Under the pieces are notes generated by a model. It was not told the DNA's origin and ran no database searches. It saw only the letters and a list, made by a program, of their open reading frames with translations. Below are positions 44,091-53,428 of a stretch of DNA of 64,000 nucleotides, one piece after another (positions within the stretch are counted from its first letter, which is position 1; every line of letters begins with the position of its first letter). Source of the stretch: Methylomusa anaerophila (lineage in GTDB: Bacteria > Bacillota > Negativicutes > Sporomusales > Sporomusaceae); contig NZ_AP018449.1 in the NCBI RefSeq assembly GCF_003966895.1, positions 2,497,501 through 2,561,500 on the forward strand, in the 5' to 3' direction. Made by a program: the position numbers and the translations under genes.

Positions 44091-46253
44091 ATGACAGATA
44101 CTTCGCAACAGCCCTTGGAGTCCGGGCAGAATCAGGCAAGGCGGGGCAAGCCGGATACCGGCCTGGCGTGCCTGGTGACGGCGGCCCGGATTTTAGGGAT
44201 TCCCGCCGACCAGGAACAAATGCGCCGGGCTTATGTTACCGGCAGCGGCGGCATGGACACCCTTACCATGCTGCGGGCGGCTAAAGACCTAAGTTTAAAG
44301 GCCCGCCAGGCCAGACCGCCCCAGGACATTTTTTTCCGTCTGCCTTTTCCGGCCATTGTCCGCTTGAACAACGGCAATTACGCCGTTGTCGTCCGCACCG
44401 ACGGCAGCAATGTGCTGGTGATTGACCCTTGCCGGCCTCAGCCCTTTGCCATTCCGGCCGAGAATTTCTTCCGGGTCTGGGAAGGGGAAATGATTTTTTT
44501 GACCCGCCGTTTTTCCCTGCCGGCAAAGGCGAAGAAATTCGGCATCAGCTGGTTTTTGCCGATTGTGATCCAGTACCGGAAATTTTTTATTCAAGTCCTG
44601 TTTTTGTCTTTTATTTTGCAGTTATTTGGCCTGGTCAGTCCTTTGTTCACCCAGATTATTATCGACAAGGTCCTGGTTCACCGGGGCCTGGGCACTCTGG
44701 ACGTACTGGTGCTGGGGATGAGTGTTATGGCCGTGTTTCAGGCATGGATGACCGGCCTGCGCGCTTATTTGTTCACTCATACCACCAATAAAATCGACGT
44801 GGTGCTGAGCAGCCAGCTTTTCCGCCATATTATGGCCTTGCCGTTGAAATACTTCGAGACCTGGCAGGTGGGGGACGTGGTGTCCCGGGTCCGGGAGCTG
44901 GACCATATCCGCCAGTTTATTACCGGTTCCTCCCTGACCCTGGTGCTGGACATAATTTTTGCTGTCGTGTATGTGGCGGTGATGTTTACCTACAGCAGTT
45001 TGCTAAGCATAATTGCGCTATTGGCTTTACCAGTGTTTATTATTTTGAACCTGATCGTTTCTCCCCTGTTCCGCCGGTTGTTGAATGAACGCTTTTTAAT
45101 CGGGGCGGAGAATCAGTCCTTCCTGATTGAGACAGTGACCGGGATGCAGACTGTCAAGGCGATGGCGGTGGAACCCCAATTGGTGCAAAAGTATGAACAA
45201 ATCCTGGCCCGTTATGTCAAGGCTGTTTTTTCTTCTACCAATCTGGCCAATGTGGCCGGCAATATCGGCACCTTTATCCAGCAATTTTTTAATTTGGCGA
45301 TTTTGTGGGTCGGCGCCCATACCGTGATGGACGGCAAAATGTCCGTGGGTCAGCTTATTGCTTTTCAGATGCTGGCCGGCCAGGTGACGGCGCCGGTTAT
45401 GCGGCTGGTCAACATGTGGCAGTATTTTCAGCAGACCATGGTTTCCGTGGACCGGGTCGGCGATATCATGAATGAAACGGCGGAGCCGGCTTTTAATCCC
45501 AGCCGCACCACATTGCCGGCTATCCGGGGGGAGATTGTCCTGGACCGGGTAACTTTCCGCTACCGCCAGGATACCAGCGAAGTATTGCACCAGGTGAGCC
45601 TGCATATCAAGCCGGGCATGCGGGTGGGCATTGTGGGCCGCTCCGGGTCGGGCAAAAGCACGTTGACCAAACTGGTCCAGCGCTTGTATGTGCCGGAGTC
45701 CGGCCGGGTGCTGATTGACGGGGTCGACTTGTTTCAGGTGGAACCGGCCTGGCTGCGGCGGCAAATCGGGGTGGTGCTGCAGGAGAACTACCTGTTTAGC
45801 GGCAGTGTGGGGGACAACATTGCCCAGGCCGATCAGTCGGCATCGCCGGAAGCCATTATGCGGGCGGCGGAGATAGCCGGCGCCCGGGAGTTTATTGCCA
45901 GGCACCCGGCCGGGTACGACATGCCGGTGGGGGAGCGGGGCTCGTTGTTGTCCGGCGGTCAGCGGCAGCGGATCGCCATTGCCCGGGCCTTGCTGACCAA
46001 TCCGAAAATCCTGATTTTTGACGAAGCCACCAGCGCCCTGGACTATGAATCAGAGCGGATTATTATGGAAAATCTGGACCGGATTGCCGAAGGCCGCACC
46101 ATGGTTTTGATTGCCCACCGGCTTTCCACGGTGCGGAATTGTGACAAGATTGTGGTCCTGGAACGGGGCAAAATAGTGGAGCAGGGAACGCATGAGGAGC
46201 TTATGCAGCGGCAAGGCTACTATTACCGGATGTATCAGCAACAGGAACGGTAG
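44091..46253 (+). CDS. Type I secretion ABC transporter (HlyB-like), second copy
   Basis: A 720-residue paralog of the first transporter. The N-terminal C39-like domain reads DTGLACLVTAAR, with Thr in place of the catalytic Cys. Six membrane segments and a full ATPase (GIVGRSGSGKSTLTKLVQRL, LSGGQRQRIAIARALL, ILIFDEATSALDYESE) follow. GAGAGG precedes ATG 44091, five bases after the hlyD stop. Two such ATPases around one adaptor suggest either a heterodimer or two exporters with different substrates. Confidence 0.92.
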   Translation: MTDTSQQPLESGQNQARRGKPDTGLACLVTAARILGIPADQEQMRRAYVTGSGGMDTLTMLRAAKDLSLKARQARPPQDIFFRLPFPAIVRLNNGNYAVVVRTDGSNVLVIDPCRPQPFAIPAENFFRVWEGEMIFLTRRFSLPAKAKKFGISWFLPIVIQYRKFFIQVLFLSFILQLFGLVSPLFTQIIIDKVLVHRGLGTLDVLVLGMSVMAVFQAWMTGLRAYLFTHTTNKIDVVLSSQLFRHIMALPLKYFETWQVGDVVSRVRELDHIRQFITGSSLTLVLDIIFAVVYVAVMFTYSSLLSIIALLALPVFIILNLIVSPLFRRLLNERFLIGAENQSFLIETVTGMQTVKAMAVEPQLVQKYEQILARYVKAVFSSTNLANVAGNIGTFIQQFFNLAILWVGAHTVMDGKMSVGQLIAFQMLAGQVTAPVMRLVNMWQYFQQTMVSVDRVGDIMNETAEPAFNPSRTTLPAIRGEIVLDRVTFRYRQDTSEVLHQVSLHIKPGMRVGIVGRSGSGKSTLTKLVQRLYVPESGRVLIDGVDLFQVEPAWLRRQIGVVLQENYLFSGSVGDNIAQADQSASPEAIMRAAEIAGAREFIARHPAGYDMPVGERGSLLSGGQRQRIAIARALLTNPKILIFDEATSALDYESERIIMENLDRIAEGRTMVLIAHRLSTVRNCDKIVVLERGKIVEQGTHEELMQRQGYYYRMYQQQER

Positions 46254-46267
46254 AAAGGGTATTTTGT

Positions 46268-47872
46268 ATGCAACGGCAAAACAAAGAAATCGAGTCCCTG
46301 TTTGAACAAGCGGCGGGAAATCACAGAAAAGGTCATCGGCAGCAGGCGGAACAGCAATACCGCGCTTTGCTGGCGGTTGAACCGGACCATGTGAATGCCT
46401 TAAACAATTTGGGCGCTATATATAAAGATCAGCAGCGTTACGGGGAAGCCGAGGACTGTTTTCAGCGGGCGGTTGCCATAGACAGCCGGTCAGCGCCGGC
46501 TTATTATAATTTGGGCACTATTTACCAAATGCGGCATGAATTTGCCGGTGCCATAAAACATCTGGCAATAGCCCATGAGCTTGCGCCGGATAAGTTTATG
46601 GTGGTATTTGCCCTGGCAAACGCATGCTGGGAAAACGACGATTCCGACAAAGCCGAAATGTACTATCGCCGGGCATTGGCGCTGGAGCCGCGGCGGGCGG
46701 ATGTGCATAACAATCTGGGAGTTGTTCTCATTAAGAAGAATAATTATCCTGCGGCCGTTGCTTGTTTTCAGACAGCGATTTCCCTTCAACCGCAATATGC
46801 CGACGCCTACCGCAATTTGTCCGGGGTGTATTATAAAATGGGATTATATGAGCAAGCCCTGGAATGTTGCGGCAAGGCGCTGGCCATAAATCCCGAATTG
46901 GAGGAGACCCGCTTTTTTCAAGGCTGTATTTTGCTGGTGCAAGGTCAGCTTGAAGAAGGCTTTAAATTATATGAATCCCGGTTTTTCGGCGAAAAGAAAA
47001 ATGCCGGTGACTGGGATGTCCGGTATTTTGGGTCGATTCCCCGCTGGCGCGGCGAATTCTTTTCCGGTAAAAAATTATTGGTGCGGTCGGAGCAAGGGTT
47101 TGGCGACTGCTTGCAATTTGCCCGTTATTTGCCCCAGGTAAAGGCCAGAGGCGGATATGTCGCCTTGGCGGCAGCCGGTGAACTGCTGCGGCTGTTTCAT
47201 TCCCTGGAGGGGGTGGATGAGTTGGTTCTTCATGCCGAAGAAGACTTGCGCAGCCGGCGCTTTGATTTGGAGGTTCCGCTCATGAGTCTGCCTCTTATTT
47301 TTGGAACGACGTTGAATACAATACCGGCTGCTGTTCCTTATTTGCGGGTAGACGGAAATCTTATTGAAGCCTGGCGGCGGAAGATAACCGGAGATTTGCC
47401 GCGGGTAGGTCTGGTTTGGGCGGGAAGCGCCGAGAACAAACTGGCAATCCAGCGGACCTGCGGCTTGCAGGCGATGGCAAAACTGGCCGCTGTGAAAGGC
47501 GTATCCTATTACAGTTTGCAAAAGGGCGAAGCCGCCGGCGAATTGCAAAATCCGCCCGCCGGTTTGCAGGTGGCGGATCTGACGGCGGACATCGGGGATT
47601 TTGCCGATACCGGGGCCCTGATTGAGAATCTTGATTTAGTTATTTCGATTGATACCTCGGTGGTGCATTTAGCCGGGGCTCTGGGTAAACCGGCGTGGGT
47701 GCTGCTGCCCCATGACCACGAATGGCGCTGGCTTTTGAATCGGGATGACAGCCCCTGGTATCCCGGCATGCGGATTTTTCGCCAAAAAGCGGCAGGCGAT
47801 TGGAATGACGTGATGGGGCTGGCGGCTCTGGAATTGCGAAAATGGGTGAAAGGCAGGATAAAAGCGGGATGA
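46268..47872 (+). CDS. TPR protein with GT9-like glycosyltransferase domain
   Basis: A 534-residue protein. Residues 1-220 hold about six TPRs (NALNNLGAIYKDQQRYGEAE, VHNNLGVVLIKKNNYPAAVA). The rest resembles the GT9/heptosyltransferase fold: GKKLLVRSEQGFGDCLQFAR, PRVGLVWAGSA and DLVISIDTSVVHLAGALGKP, ending PHDHEWRWLLNRDDSPWYPG. TPR-GT fusions often act on protein substrates that the TPRs bind. It is a paralog of the minus-strand gene at 55074. Fourteen bases separate it from the transporter, and it overlaps the next gene by four bases. Confidence 0.85.
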   Translation: MQRQNKEIESLFEQAAGNHRKGHRQQAEQQYRALLAVEPDHVNALNNLGAIYKDQQRYGEAEDCFQRAVAIDSRSAPAYYNLGTIYQMRHEFAGAIKHLAIAHELAPDKFMVVFALANACWENDDSDKAEMYYRRALALEPRRADVHNNLGVVLIKKNNYPAAVACFQTAISLQPQYADAYRNLSGVYYKMGLYEQALECCGKALAINPELEETRFFQGCILLVQGQLEEGFKLYESRFFGEKKNAGDWDVRYFGSIPRWRGEFFSGKKLLVRSEQGFGDCLQFARYLPQVKARGGYVALAAAGELLRLFHSLEGVDELVLHAEEDLRSRRFDLEVPLMSLPLIFGTTLNTIPAAVPYLRVDGNLIEAWRRKITGDLPRVGLVWAGSAENKLAIQRTCGLQAMAKLAAVKGVSYYSLQKGEAAGELQNPPAGLQVADLTADIGDFADTGALIENLDLVISIDTSVVHLAGALGKPAWVLLPHDHEWRWLLNRDDSPWYPGMRIFRQKAAGDWNDVMGLAALELRKWVKGRIKAG

Positions 47873-48414
47873 AAAAGTTTCTTCATGTGGGCTGTGGTCC
47901 GCATAATCCGAAAAGGACGGCGGATATTTTTCCGCCGGCGGAGTGGGAAGAAGTACGGCTGGATATTGACGCGAATGTAAAACCGGATATAGTCGGCGAT
48001 ATTACTGATATGGCGGCGGTAGCCGCGGCGGAATACGACGCCTTGTTTTCGTCCCACAATCTGGAGCACCTGTATGCTCATCAGGTGCCCCTTGCCCTGG
48101 CCGAGTTTTTCCGGGTTCTCAAAAGCGGCGGTTATGCAATTATTCGAGTACCCAATATCCAAGAGGTAGCCGAAGAAGTTGCCAAAGGAAATTTGGAGGG
48201 CTTGCTCTATACCGCGCCGGCGGGTCAGATTGCGGCGATTGACATATTATACGGGTTCCGCCCTTCCGTCGCCGCCGGTAATTATTTTATGGCTCATAAA
48301 ACAGCGTTTACGCCTCAGACTCTGGGAATGAAACTGGTTTCAATCGGCTTTAAGGACGTGAAACTCCGCCGGGACAGCCCGTATGGCATGGAAGCGGTTG
48401 CTTACAAGGCTTAG
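47869..48414 (+). CDS. Class I SAM-dependent methyltransferase-like protein
   Basis: A 181-residue protein starting MKKFLHVGCGPHNPKRTADI, a compact SAM-binding loop. LDIDANVKPDIVGDITDM and FSSHNLEHLYAHQVPLALAE follow, and FFRVLKSGGYAIIRVPNI matches the post-strand-5 region of sugar methyltransferases. ATG 47869 overlaps the stop of the TPR-GT9 gene. In this context it may methylate a sugar on the protein-bound glycan, for example as a cap. Confidence 0.82.
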   Translation: MKKFLHVGCGPHNPKRTADIFPPAEWEEVRLDIDANVKPDIVGDITDMAAVAAAEYDALFSSHNLEHLYAHQVPLALAEFFRVLKSGGYAIIRVPNIQEVAEEVAKGNLEGLLYTAPAGQIAAIDILYGFRPSVAAGNYFMAHKTAFTPQTLGMKLVSIGFKDVKLRRDSPYGMEAVAYKA

Positions 48415-48472
48415 GCCGGGCAGGGGAGTTTGCAGGCAGAATCACTTATTGTAAAGTAAAGGCAGGTTTATT

Positions 48473-49678
48473 ATGCGGCTTCTTGTGATGCACCCTAATT
48501 TTCCGGCTCAATTTTTGTATTTGGCCCACTACCTTCGTCAAATGCCGGACAATCAGGTAGTATTTATCACTGCCAATGAAGAAAATAGTATGCAGAATGT
48601 CCATAAGGTCCTCTTCAAACCAGCCAGAGAACCTTCGCCGGATACCCATCATTATCTGACATCCATGGAAGAAGCCGTTCTTCAAGGCCAGGCGGTGGCC
48701 GACCTGGCTTTCCAGTTAAAAGCCCAGGGCTTCCGGCCTGATGTCATTATCGGCCATTCCGGGTGGGGATGCACCATGTATATGAAGGATGTATTTCCGG
48801 ATGTGCCTCTGGTTTGCTATTTTGAGTGGTTTTACCGGGCCCATGGCTCAGACTGCGATTTTGGCGGCGCAGTGGTGACCGCCGAAGCGGAGACGCGGAT
48901 CCGGATGAAAAATGCGCCGATTTTGATCGATTTATATAGCTGCGACCGGGGCATCAGCCCGACCTATTGGCAGCATAGTCAGTTCCCCGCTGAGTATGCA
49001 ACGAAAATTAAAGTCATTCATGACGGCGTGGATACCGGGTTTTGCCGGCCGCAGCCCGGCGCCAAACTGGTGCTGCCGGACAAAAACCTGGATTTGTCCC
49101 AGGTGGATGAAATTGTGACTTATGTGGGACGCGGCTTTGAGCCCTACCGGGGTTTCCCCCAGTTTATGGCGGCCATTCGTATTTTGTTAAAGCGCCGGCC
49201 CCATTGTCATGTGGTAATTGTTGGCGAAGACCGGGTATGTTACGGTTCTAAATTGAAAGATGGCAAAACATATAAAGAAGCCATGCTGGAAGAGCTTCCC
49301 GATCTTGACACAGCCAGAGTGCACTTTACCGGATACCTGCCCAAGGATCAGTATATGCAAGTGCTGCAGGCATCCAAAGTCCATGTATATCTAACCATGC
49401 CGTTTGTACTGTCCTGGTCCATGCTGGAAGCGATGGCTTGCGGCTGTTGCATAGTGGCCTCCAATACCCAGCCGGTAATGGAAGTCATTAATGACGGCGT
49501 CAACGGCCTGTTGGCTGATTTTTTCTCACCGGGGCAAATTGCCGGCCGGATTGAGGAGGCGCTTTCTCACCGCCGCTGGCGGGAGGGAATTGGCAGCCGG
49601 GCCCGGGAGACCATTCTCGACCGCTATGATGTCCGCAGGACGCTGCCGCGTTATTTGGAATGGCTGTTTAATAAATAA
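48473..49678 (+). CDS. GT4 glycosyltransferase, tandem paralog 1 of 4
   Basis: A 401-residue enzyme. The N-terminal domain belongs to the family that starts LLVMHPNFPAQFLYLA and has AVLQGQAVADLAFQLKAQGF, IIGHSGWGCTMYMKDVFPD and CYFEWFYRAHGSD. The donor domain has EIVTYVGRGFEPYRGFPQFM and [20 protein letters not shown]. It starts at ATG 48473, with GGCAGG upstream. Four such genes in a row share all these blocks, so each probably adds one residue of the same oligosaccharide or has a different sugar preference. Confidence 0.88.
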   Translation: MRLLVMHPNFPAQFLYLAHYLRQMPDNQVVFITANEENSMQNVHKVLFKPAREPSPDTHHYLTSMEEAVLQGQAVADLAFQLKAQGFRPDVIIGHSGWGCTMYMKDVFPDVPLVCYFEWFYRAHGSDCDFGGAVVTAEAETRIRMKNAPILIDLYSCDRGISPTYWQHSQFPAEYATKIKVIHDGVDTGFCRPQPGAKLVLPDKNLDLSQVDEIVTYVGRGFEPYRGFPQFMAAIRILLKRRPHCHVVIVGEDRVCYGSKLKDGKTYKEAMLEELPDLDTARVHFTGYLPKDQYMQVLQASKVHVYLTMPFVLSWSMLEAMACGCCIVASNTQPVMEVINDGVNGLLADFFSPGQIAGRIEEALSHRRWREGIGSRARETILDRYDVRRTLPRYLEWLFNK

Positions 49679-49693
49679 GACAGGTGAAGCACT

Positions 49694-50920
49694 ATGAATA
49701 TTTTGTTTTTACATCCCAACTTTCCGGCTCAGTTTCTTAACCTGGCTTCAACAATGGGGGCTGACCCGCAGCATAACGTGGTGTTTATAACAGCCAGAGA
49801 AAAGGATGAAATTCCGGGAGTGCGAAAAGTATTGTTCGGCCCTTCCCGGCCCTGCAGCAAGAATACGCATTATTATATTCATTCCCTCGAGAGCGCCGTA
49901 CTGCAAGGCCAGTCGGTATACCGGACCGCCGCCGGGTTAAAAGAGGAAGGCTTTGCGCCTGATGTCATTTTCGGTCACTCCGGCTGGGGTTCGACGCTGT
50001 TTATGAAAGACTTGTTTCCCCGGGCGGCTTTAGTTGGTTATTTTGAATGGTTTAACCGGGCTTTTGGCTCAGACAGGGATTTCCATCCCCATGAACAGCC
50101 TGACGCCAATGAGCAGCTTCGGTTGCGCACAGGGAATGCGCCGTTTTTATTCGACCTTTACGCCTGTGACGCCGGTGTGACGCCGACGCACTGGCAGCAT
50201 AGCCAATTCCCGCCGGAATACCGGGAGAAGATTCGGGTTATGCACGATGGGATACGGACCGCTTCCTACATCCCCAAGCCGGACGCCAAACTGGTGTTGC
50301 CGGAAATCGGGCTGGATTTGTCGGCAGCGAAGGAGATCGTCACCTATGTGGGCCGGGGTATGGAGCCTTACCGCGGTTTTCCGCAGTTTATGGAAGCCAT
50401 GGACTTGTTGTTGCGGCGGCGGCCCCGGACTCATGTGGTCATAGTGGGCGCCGACCGCATGGCTTATGGCGGCAAGAAGGCGCCTGACGGCAAGACATAC
50501 AAGGAATGGATGCTGGAGAAGCTGGCTTTGGATTTATCGCGGGTGCATTTTACCGGCCTTTTGCCCCGTTATCAATATTTGCAGGTGCTGCAGGCTTCTT
50601 CCGTGCATGTGTATTTGACCTATCCCTTTGTGCTGTCCTGGTCGATGCTGGAGGCCATGTCGGCGGGGTGCCTTTTGGTTGCTTCCGATACGCCGCCTGT
50701 GCGGGAAGTCATTGAGGACGGACAAAACGGGCTGCTGGTGGATTTTTTCTCGCCGGGACAGATTGCCGACAAGGTCGGGGAGGCGCTGGACCATCCGCAA
50801 GACATGAAAAAAATCCGGGCCCGCGCCCGGGAAACAATTGTGGAACGGTATGATTTCAATAAGCTTTTACCCCGGCAGCTGGCGTTTCTGCAGCAAATGG
50901 CTGAGAGTGAATATCGGTAA
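49694..50920 (+). CDS. GT4 glycosyltransferase, tandem paralog 2 of 4
   Basis: A 408-residue enzyme with ILFLHPNFPAQFLNLASTMG at the start, VIFGHSGWGSTLFMKDLFPR and GYFEWFNRAFGSDRDF. The donor domain has EIVTYVGRGMEPYRGFPQFM and FVLSWSMLEAMSAGCLLVAS. It is the closest in layout to the first paralog and lies 15 bases after it. The acceptor and sugar are unknown. Confidence 0.88.
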   Translation: MNILFLHPNFPAQFLNLASTMGADPQHNVVFITAREKDEIPGVRKVLFGPSRPCSKNTHYYIHSLESAVLQGQSVYRTAAGLKEEGFAPDVIFGHSGWGSTLFMKDLFPRAALVGYFEWFNRAFGSDRDFHPHEQPDANEQLRLRTGNAPFLFDLYACDAGVTPTHWQHSQFPPEYREKIRVMHDGIRTASYIPKPDAKLVLPEIGLDLSAAKEIVTYVGRGMEPYRGFPQFMEAMDLLLRRRPRTHVVIVGADRMAYGGKKAPDGKTYKEWMLEKLALDLSRVHFTGLLPRYQYLQVLQASSVHVYLTYPFVLSWSMLEAMSAGCLLVASDTPPVREVIEDGQNGLLVDFFSPGQIADKVGEALDHPQDMKKIRARARETIVERYDFNKLLPRQLAFLQQMAESEYR

Positions 50921-50942
50921 ATAGGTAAAAAGGAAAAAGACG

Positions 50943-52169
50943 ATGCGCATATTGTTGATTCATCCCGCTTGTACGGTACAGTTAGCCGACTTTTGTGATT
51001 TTTTACGAAAAACTTATTTGCATGAAATTGTTCTTTTGACTGGCAGGCAAGGACTGCAACTGCCGGGCGTGCGGGTTGTAACCTATAGACCTTCGCGGCA
51101 GCCTTCACCCCAGGGACATCCCTATGTAACGCCGGCGGAAGATGCGGTATTGCAGGGGCAGGCGGCTTATCGGGCGGCGGCTGGGGAGTTGAAATCCCAG
51201 GGCTTTATTCCGGATGTTATTTACGGCTATGCCGGTTGGGGACCGACGCTGTATATGAAGGACTTGTTTCCCGGCATACCTTTAATATGCAATTTTGAGT
51301 GGTTTACTCATACGGATAATCTTGCTTTCTTTTTTCCCGGTCAAGACCCGACAATTGATAAAGCCTGCCGGATTCGCACCCAGAACGCCCGTATCGTCAT
51401 TGATTTGTATAGTTGTGATTTGGGCATTACTCCCACTTATTATCAAAAAAGCAAATTTCCGCCCGAGTATGCTGAAAAAATAAAAGTCTTGCATGACGGG
51501 GTGAATACTCAGCTGTATCGGCCCAAACGCGGCTATAAACTGGTATTGCCTGAAGGAAAACTGGACTGTTCCCAGGTTGCCGAATTGGTTACCTATGTAG
51601 TCAATGGGCAGGAACATTATTCCGGGTACCGGCAGTTTATGGAAGCCGCGTCGATTATACAGCGGCGGCCTAAGTGCCATATTTTGGTCTGCGGCGCCGG
51701 GGTGCGCAATCTGGAACGGAAGATGGCTGACGGCAAGACATATAAGCAGCATATCATCGATTCCTGTTCTTTGGATATAAACAGAATTCATTTTCTTGAC
51801 GATCTGCCGGCGCCATGGTACAGTCAAATTTTCCAGGCTTCCACTGTGCATGTGTATTTAACGGAGCCGTTTTTTTTGTCTTTCTCCCTGCTGGAGGCTA
51901 TGTCCTGCGGCTGCGCCCTGGTGGCTTCCAATACGCCGCCGGTGAAGGAAATGCTGTTGGATGGCGTGAATGGACTGCTGGCCGATATGCAATCACCGCA
52001 AGATATTGCCAACAAAATAGAAGAATTGCTTGATCATCCCGGGCGCCGGGAAGTGCTGGCCGTGCGGGCCCGGGAATGTATTCTGGAAAGGTACGATACG
52101 GCCCGGGTGTTTCCCGAAAAACTAAAACTATTCACTGATAGTCAAATATTCAAAAAAACGGGACCGTGA
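50943..52169 (+). CDS. GT4 glycosyltransferase, tandem paralog 3 of 4
   Basis: A 408-residue enzyme and the most diverged of the four. The start reads ILLIHPACTVQLADFCDFLR instead of the HPNFPAQF block. VIYGYAGWGPTLYMKDLFPG replaces GHSGWG, and the donor loop is LVTYVVNGQEHYSGYRQFME where the others have a YVGRGMEP-type loop. The catalytic FFLSFSLLEAMSCGCALVAS segment is intact. The changes at donor and acceptor sites suggest another sugar or acceptor. AAAAGGAAAA precedes ATG 50943. Confidence 0.86.
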   Translation: MRILLIHPACTVQLADFCDFLRKTYLHEIVLLTGRQGLQLPGVRVVTYRPSRQPSPQGHPYVTPAEDAVLQGQAAYRAAAGELKSQGFIPDVIYGYAGWGPTLYMKDLFPGIPLICNFEWFTHTDNLAFFFPGQDPTIDKACRIRTQNARIVIDLYSCDLGITPTYYQKSKFPPEYAEKIKVLHDGVNTQLYRPKRGYKLVLPEGKLDCSQVAELVTYVVNGQEHYSGYRQFMEAASIIQRRPKCHILVCGAGVRNLERKMADGKTYKQHIIDSCSLDINRIHFLDDLPAPWYSQIFQASTVHVYLTEPFFLSFSLLEAMSCGCALVASNTPPVKEMLLDGVNGLLADMQSPQDIANKIEELLDHPGRREVLAVRARECILERYDTARVFPEKLKLFTDSQIFKKTGP

Positions 52170-52187
52170 CGACAGGAGCGTAGAGAC

Positions 52188-53408
52188 ATGAAACTTCTAT
52201 TCTTGCACCGCAATTTTCCCGGCCAATTCCGTTATATGGCGTCCTATTACGCCGGCAACTCCGGGAATACGGTGGTATTTCTGGCTACCGCGGTTCATGA
52301 AGACATACCCGGCGTTCATAAGGTAATATACAGGCCGGAAGGGTCGTCCCGCCCGACGACCCATATATACTTGCGGGGATTTGAGGACGCTGTATTGTAC
52401 GGCCAGTCGGCATGCCGCGCCGCCATCCAATTGCGGGAACAGGGTTTTATTCCCGATTTGATTATAGGCCATTCCGGCTGGGGGCCTACGCTGTATGTGC
52501 AGGATGTATATCCTGATGTTCCGCTGCTTTGCTATTTTGAATGGTTTTACCGTTCTCACGGCTCTACTCATGGTTTTGATCCGGCGACACCGGTATCGGA
52601 GGATAACAAAGCGGAGATCAGAACAAAAAATATGGCCATTATGCTGGATTTGTGCCATTCAACGCTGGGGTTAAGCCCGACCCGGTGGCAAAAACAACAA
52701 TTTCCGCCGGAATTTCACAATAAGATACAAGTTATTCATGATGGGGTAAATACCGCTTTATTTTGCCCGGCCCCAGAGGCTAAGCTGGTCATACCGCGTA
52801 TTGGCCTGGATTTATCCGAAGCGGAAGAAATAGTCACCTATGTTGCAACCGGCATGGAACCCATGCGGGGTTTTCCGCAGTTTATGGAAGCCGTTTCTTT
52901 GCTGCAAAAAAGGCGTCCCCGCTGTCATGTTGTTGTAGTTGGTGAAGACAGGGTTGAGTATTCCAATCCGTTAGCTAATGGAAAGACATATAAACAGTGG
53001 ATGCTGGAACAGTATGAGTATGACCTGACGCGCATCCATTTTACAGGCAGGCTGAATCTGCTTGAGTATCGCGAGGTGATACAGGCGTCCACAGTCCACG
53101 TTTATTTGACGTATCCGTATATTTTATCCTGGTCCCTGCTGGAGGCAATGGCTTGCGGGTGTTTAGTCATCGGTTCCAATACGCCGCCGGTTGCGGAAGT
53201 AATCGAAGACGGGGGCAATGGCTTGCTGGTGGATTTTTTTTCTCCCCGTGAGCTTGCCGATAAGATCGACGGGGCGTTAAATGATCCGGGCGCCTGCCAG
53301 CTGATTCGCCGGAATGCCCGTAATACAATTTTGGAAAAGTACAGTTTGGATGTACTTTTTCCCAAACAGAGGGAATTGGTTCAGGCTCTTGTTGACCGGC
53401 GGGCGTGA
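52188..53408 (+). CDS. GT4 glycosyltransferase, tandem paralog 4 of 4
   Basis: A 406-residue enzyme: LLFLHRNFPGQFRYMASYYA, IIGHSGWGPTLYVQDVYPDV, CYFEWFYRSHGSTHGF, EIVTYVATGMEPMRGFPQFM and [25 protein letters not shown] precedes ATG 52188. It is followed 20 bases later by the OGT-like gene, so all four paralogs and that enzyme are probably made together. Confidence 0.88.
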   Translation: MKLLFLHRNFPGQFRYMASYYAGNSGNTVVFLATAVHEDIPGVHKVIYRPEGSSRPTTHIYLRGFEDAVLYGQSACRAAIQLREQGFIPDLIIGHSGWGPTLYVQDVYPDVPLLCYFEWFYRSHGSTHGFDPATPVSEDNKAEIRTKNMAIMLDLCHSTLGLSPTRWQKQQFPPEFHNKIQVIHDGVNTALFCPAPEAKLVIPRIGLDLSEAEEIVTYVATGMEPMRGFPQFMEAVSLLQKRRPRCHVVVVGEDRVEYSNPLANGKTYKQWMLEQYEYDLTRIHFTGRLNLLEYREVIQASTVHVYLTYPYILSWSLLEAMACGCLVIGSNTPPVAEVIEDGGNGLLVDFFSPRELADKIDGALNDPGACQLIRRNARNTILEKYSLDVLFPKQRELVQALVDRRA

Positions 53409-53428
53409 GATAGGCAGGGAATGGTGAA

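Noticed and set aside
40566-46253. Bacteriocin-type peptidase-containing transporters
   Set aside because: The C39 cysteine is replaced in both copies and no double-glycine leader peptide gene was found nearby; RTX proteins flank the locus.
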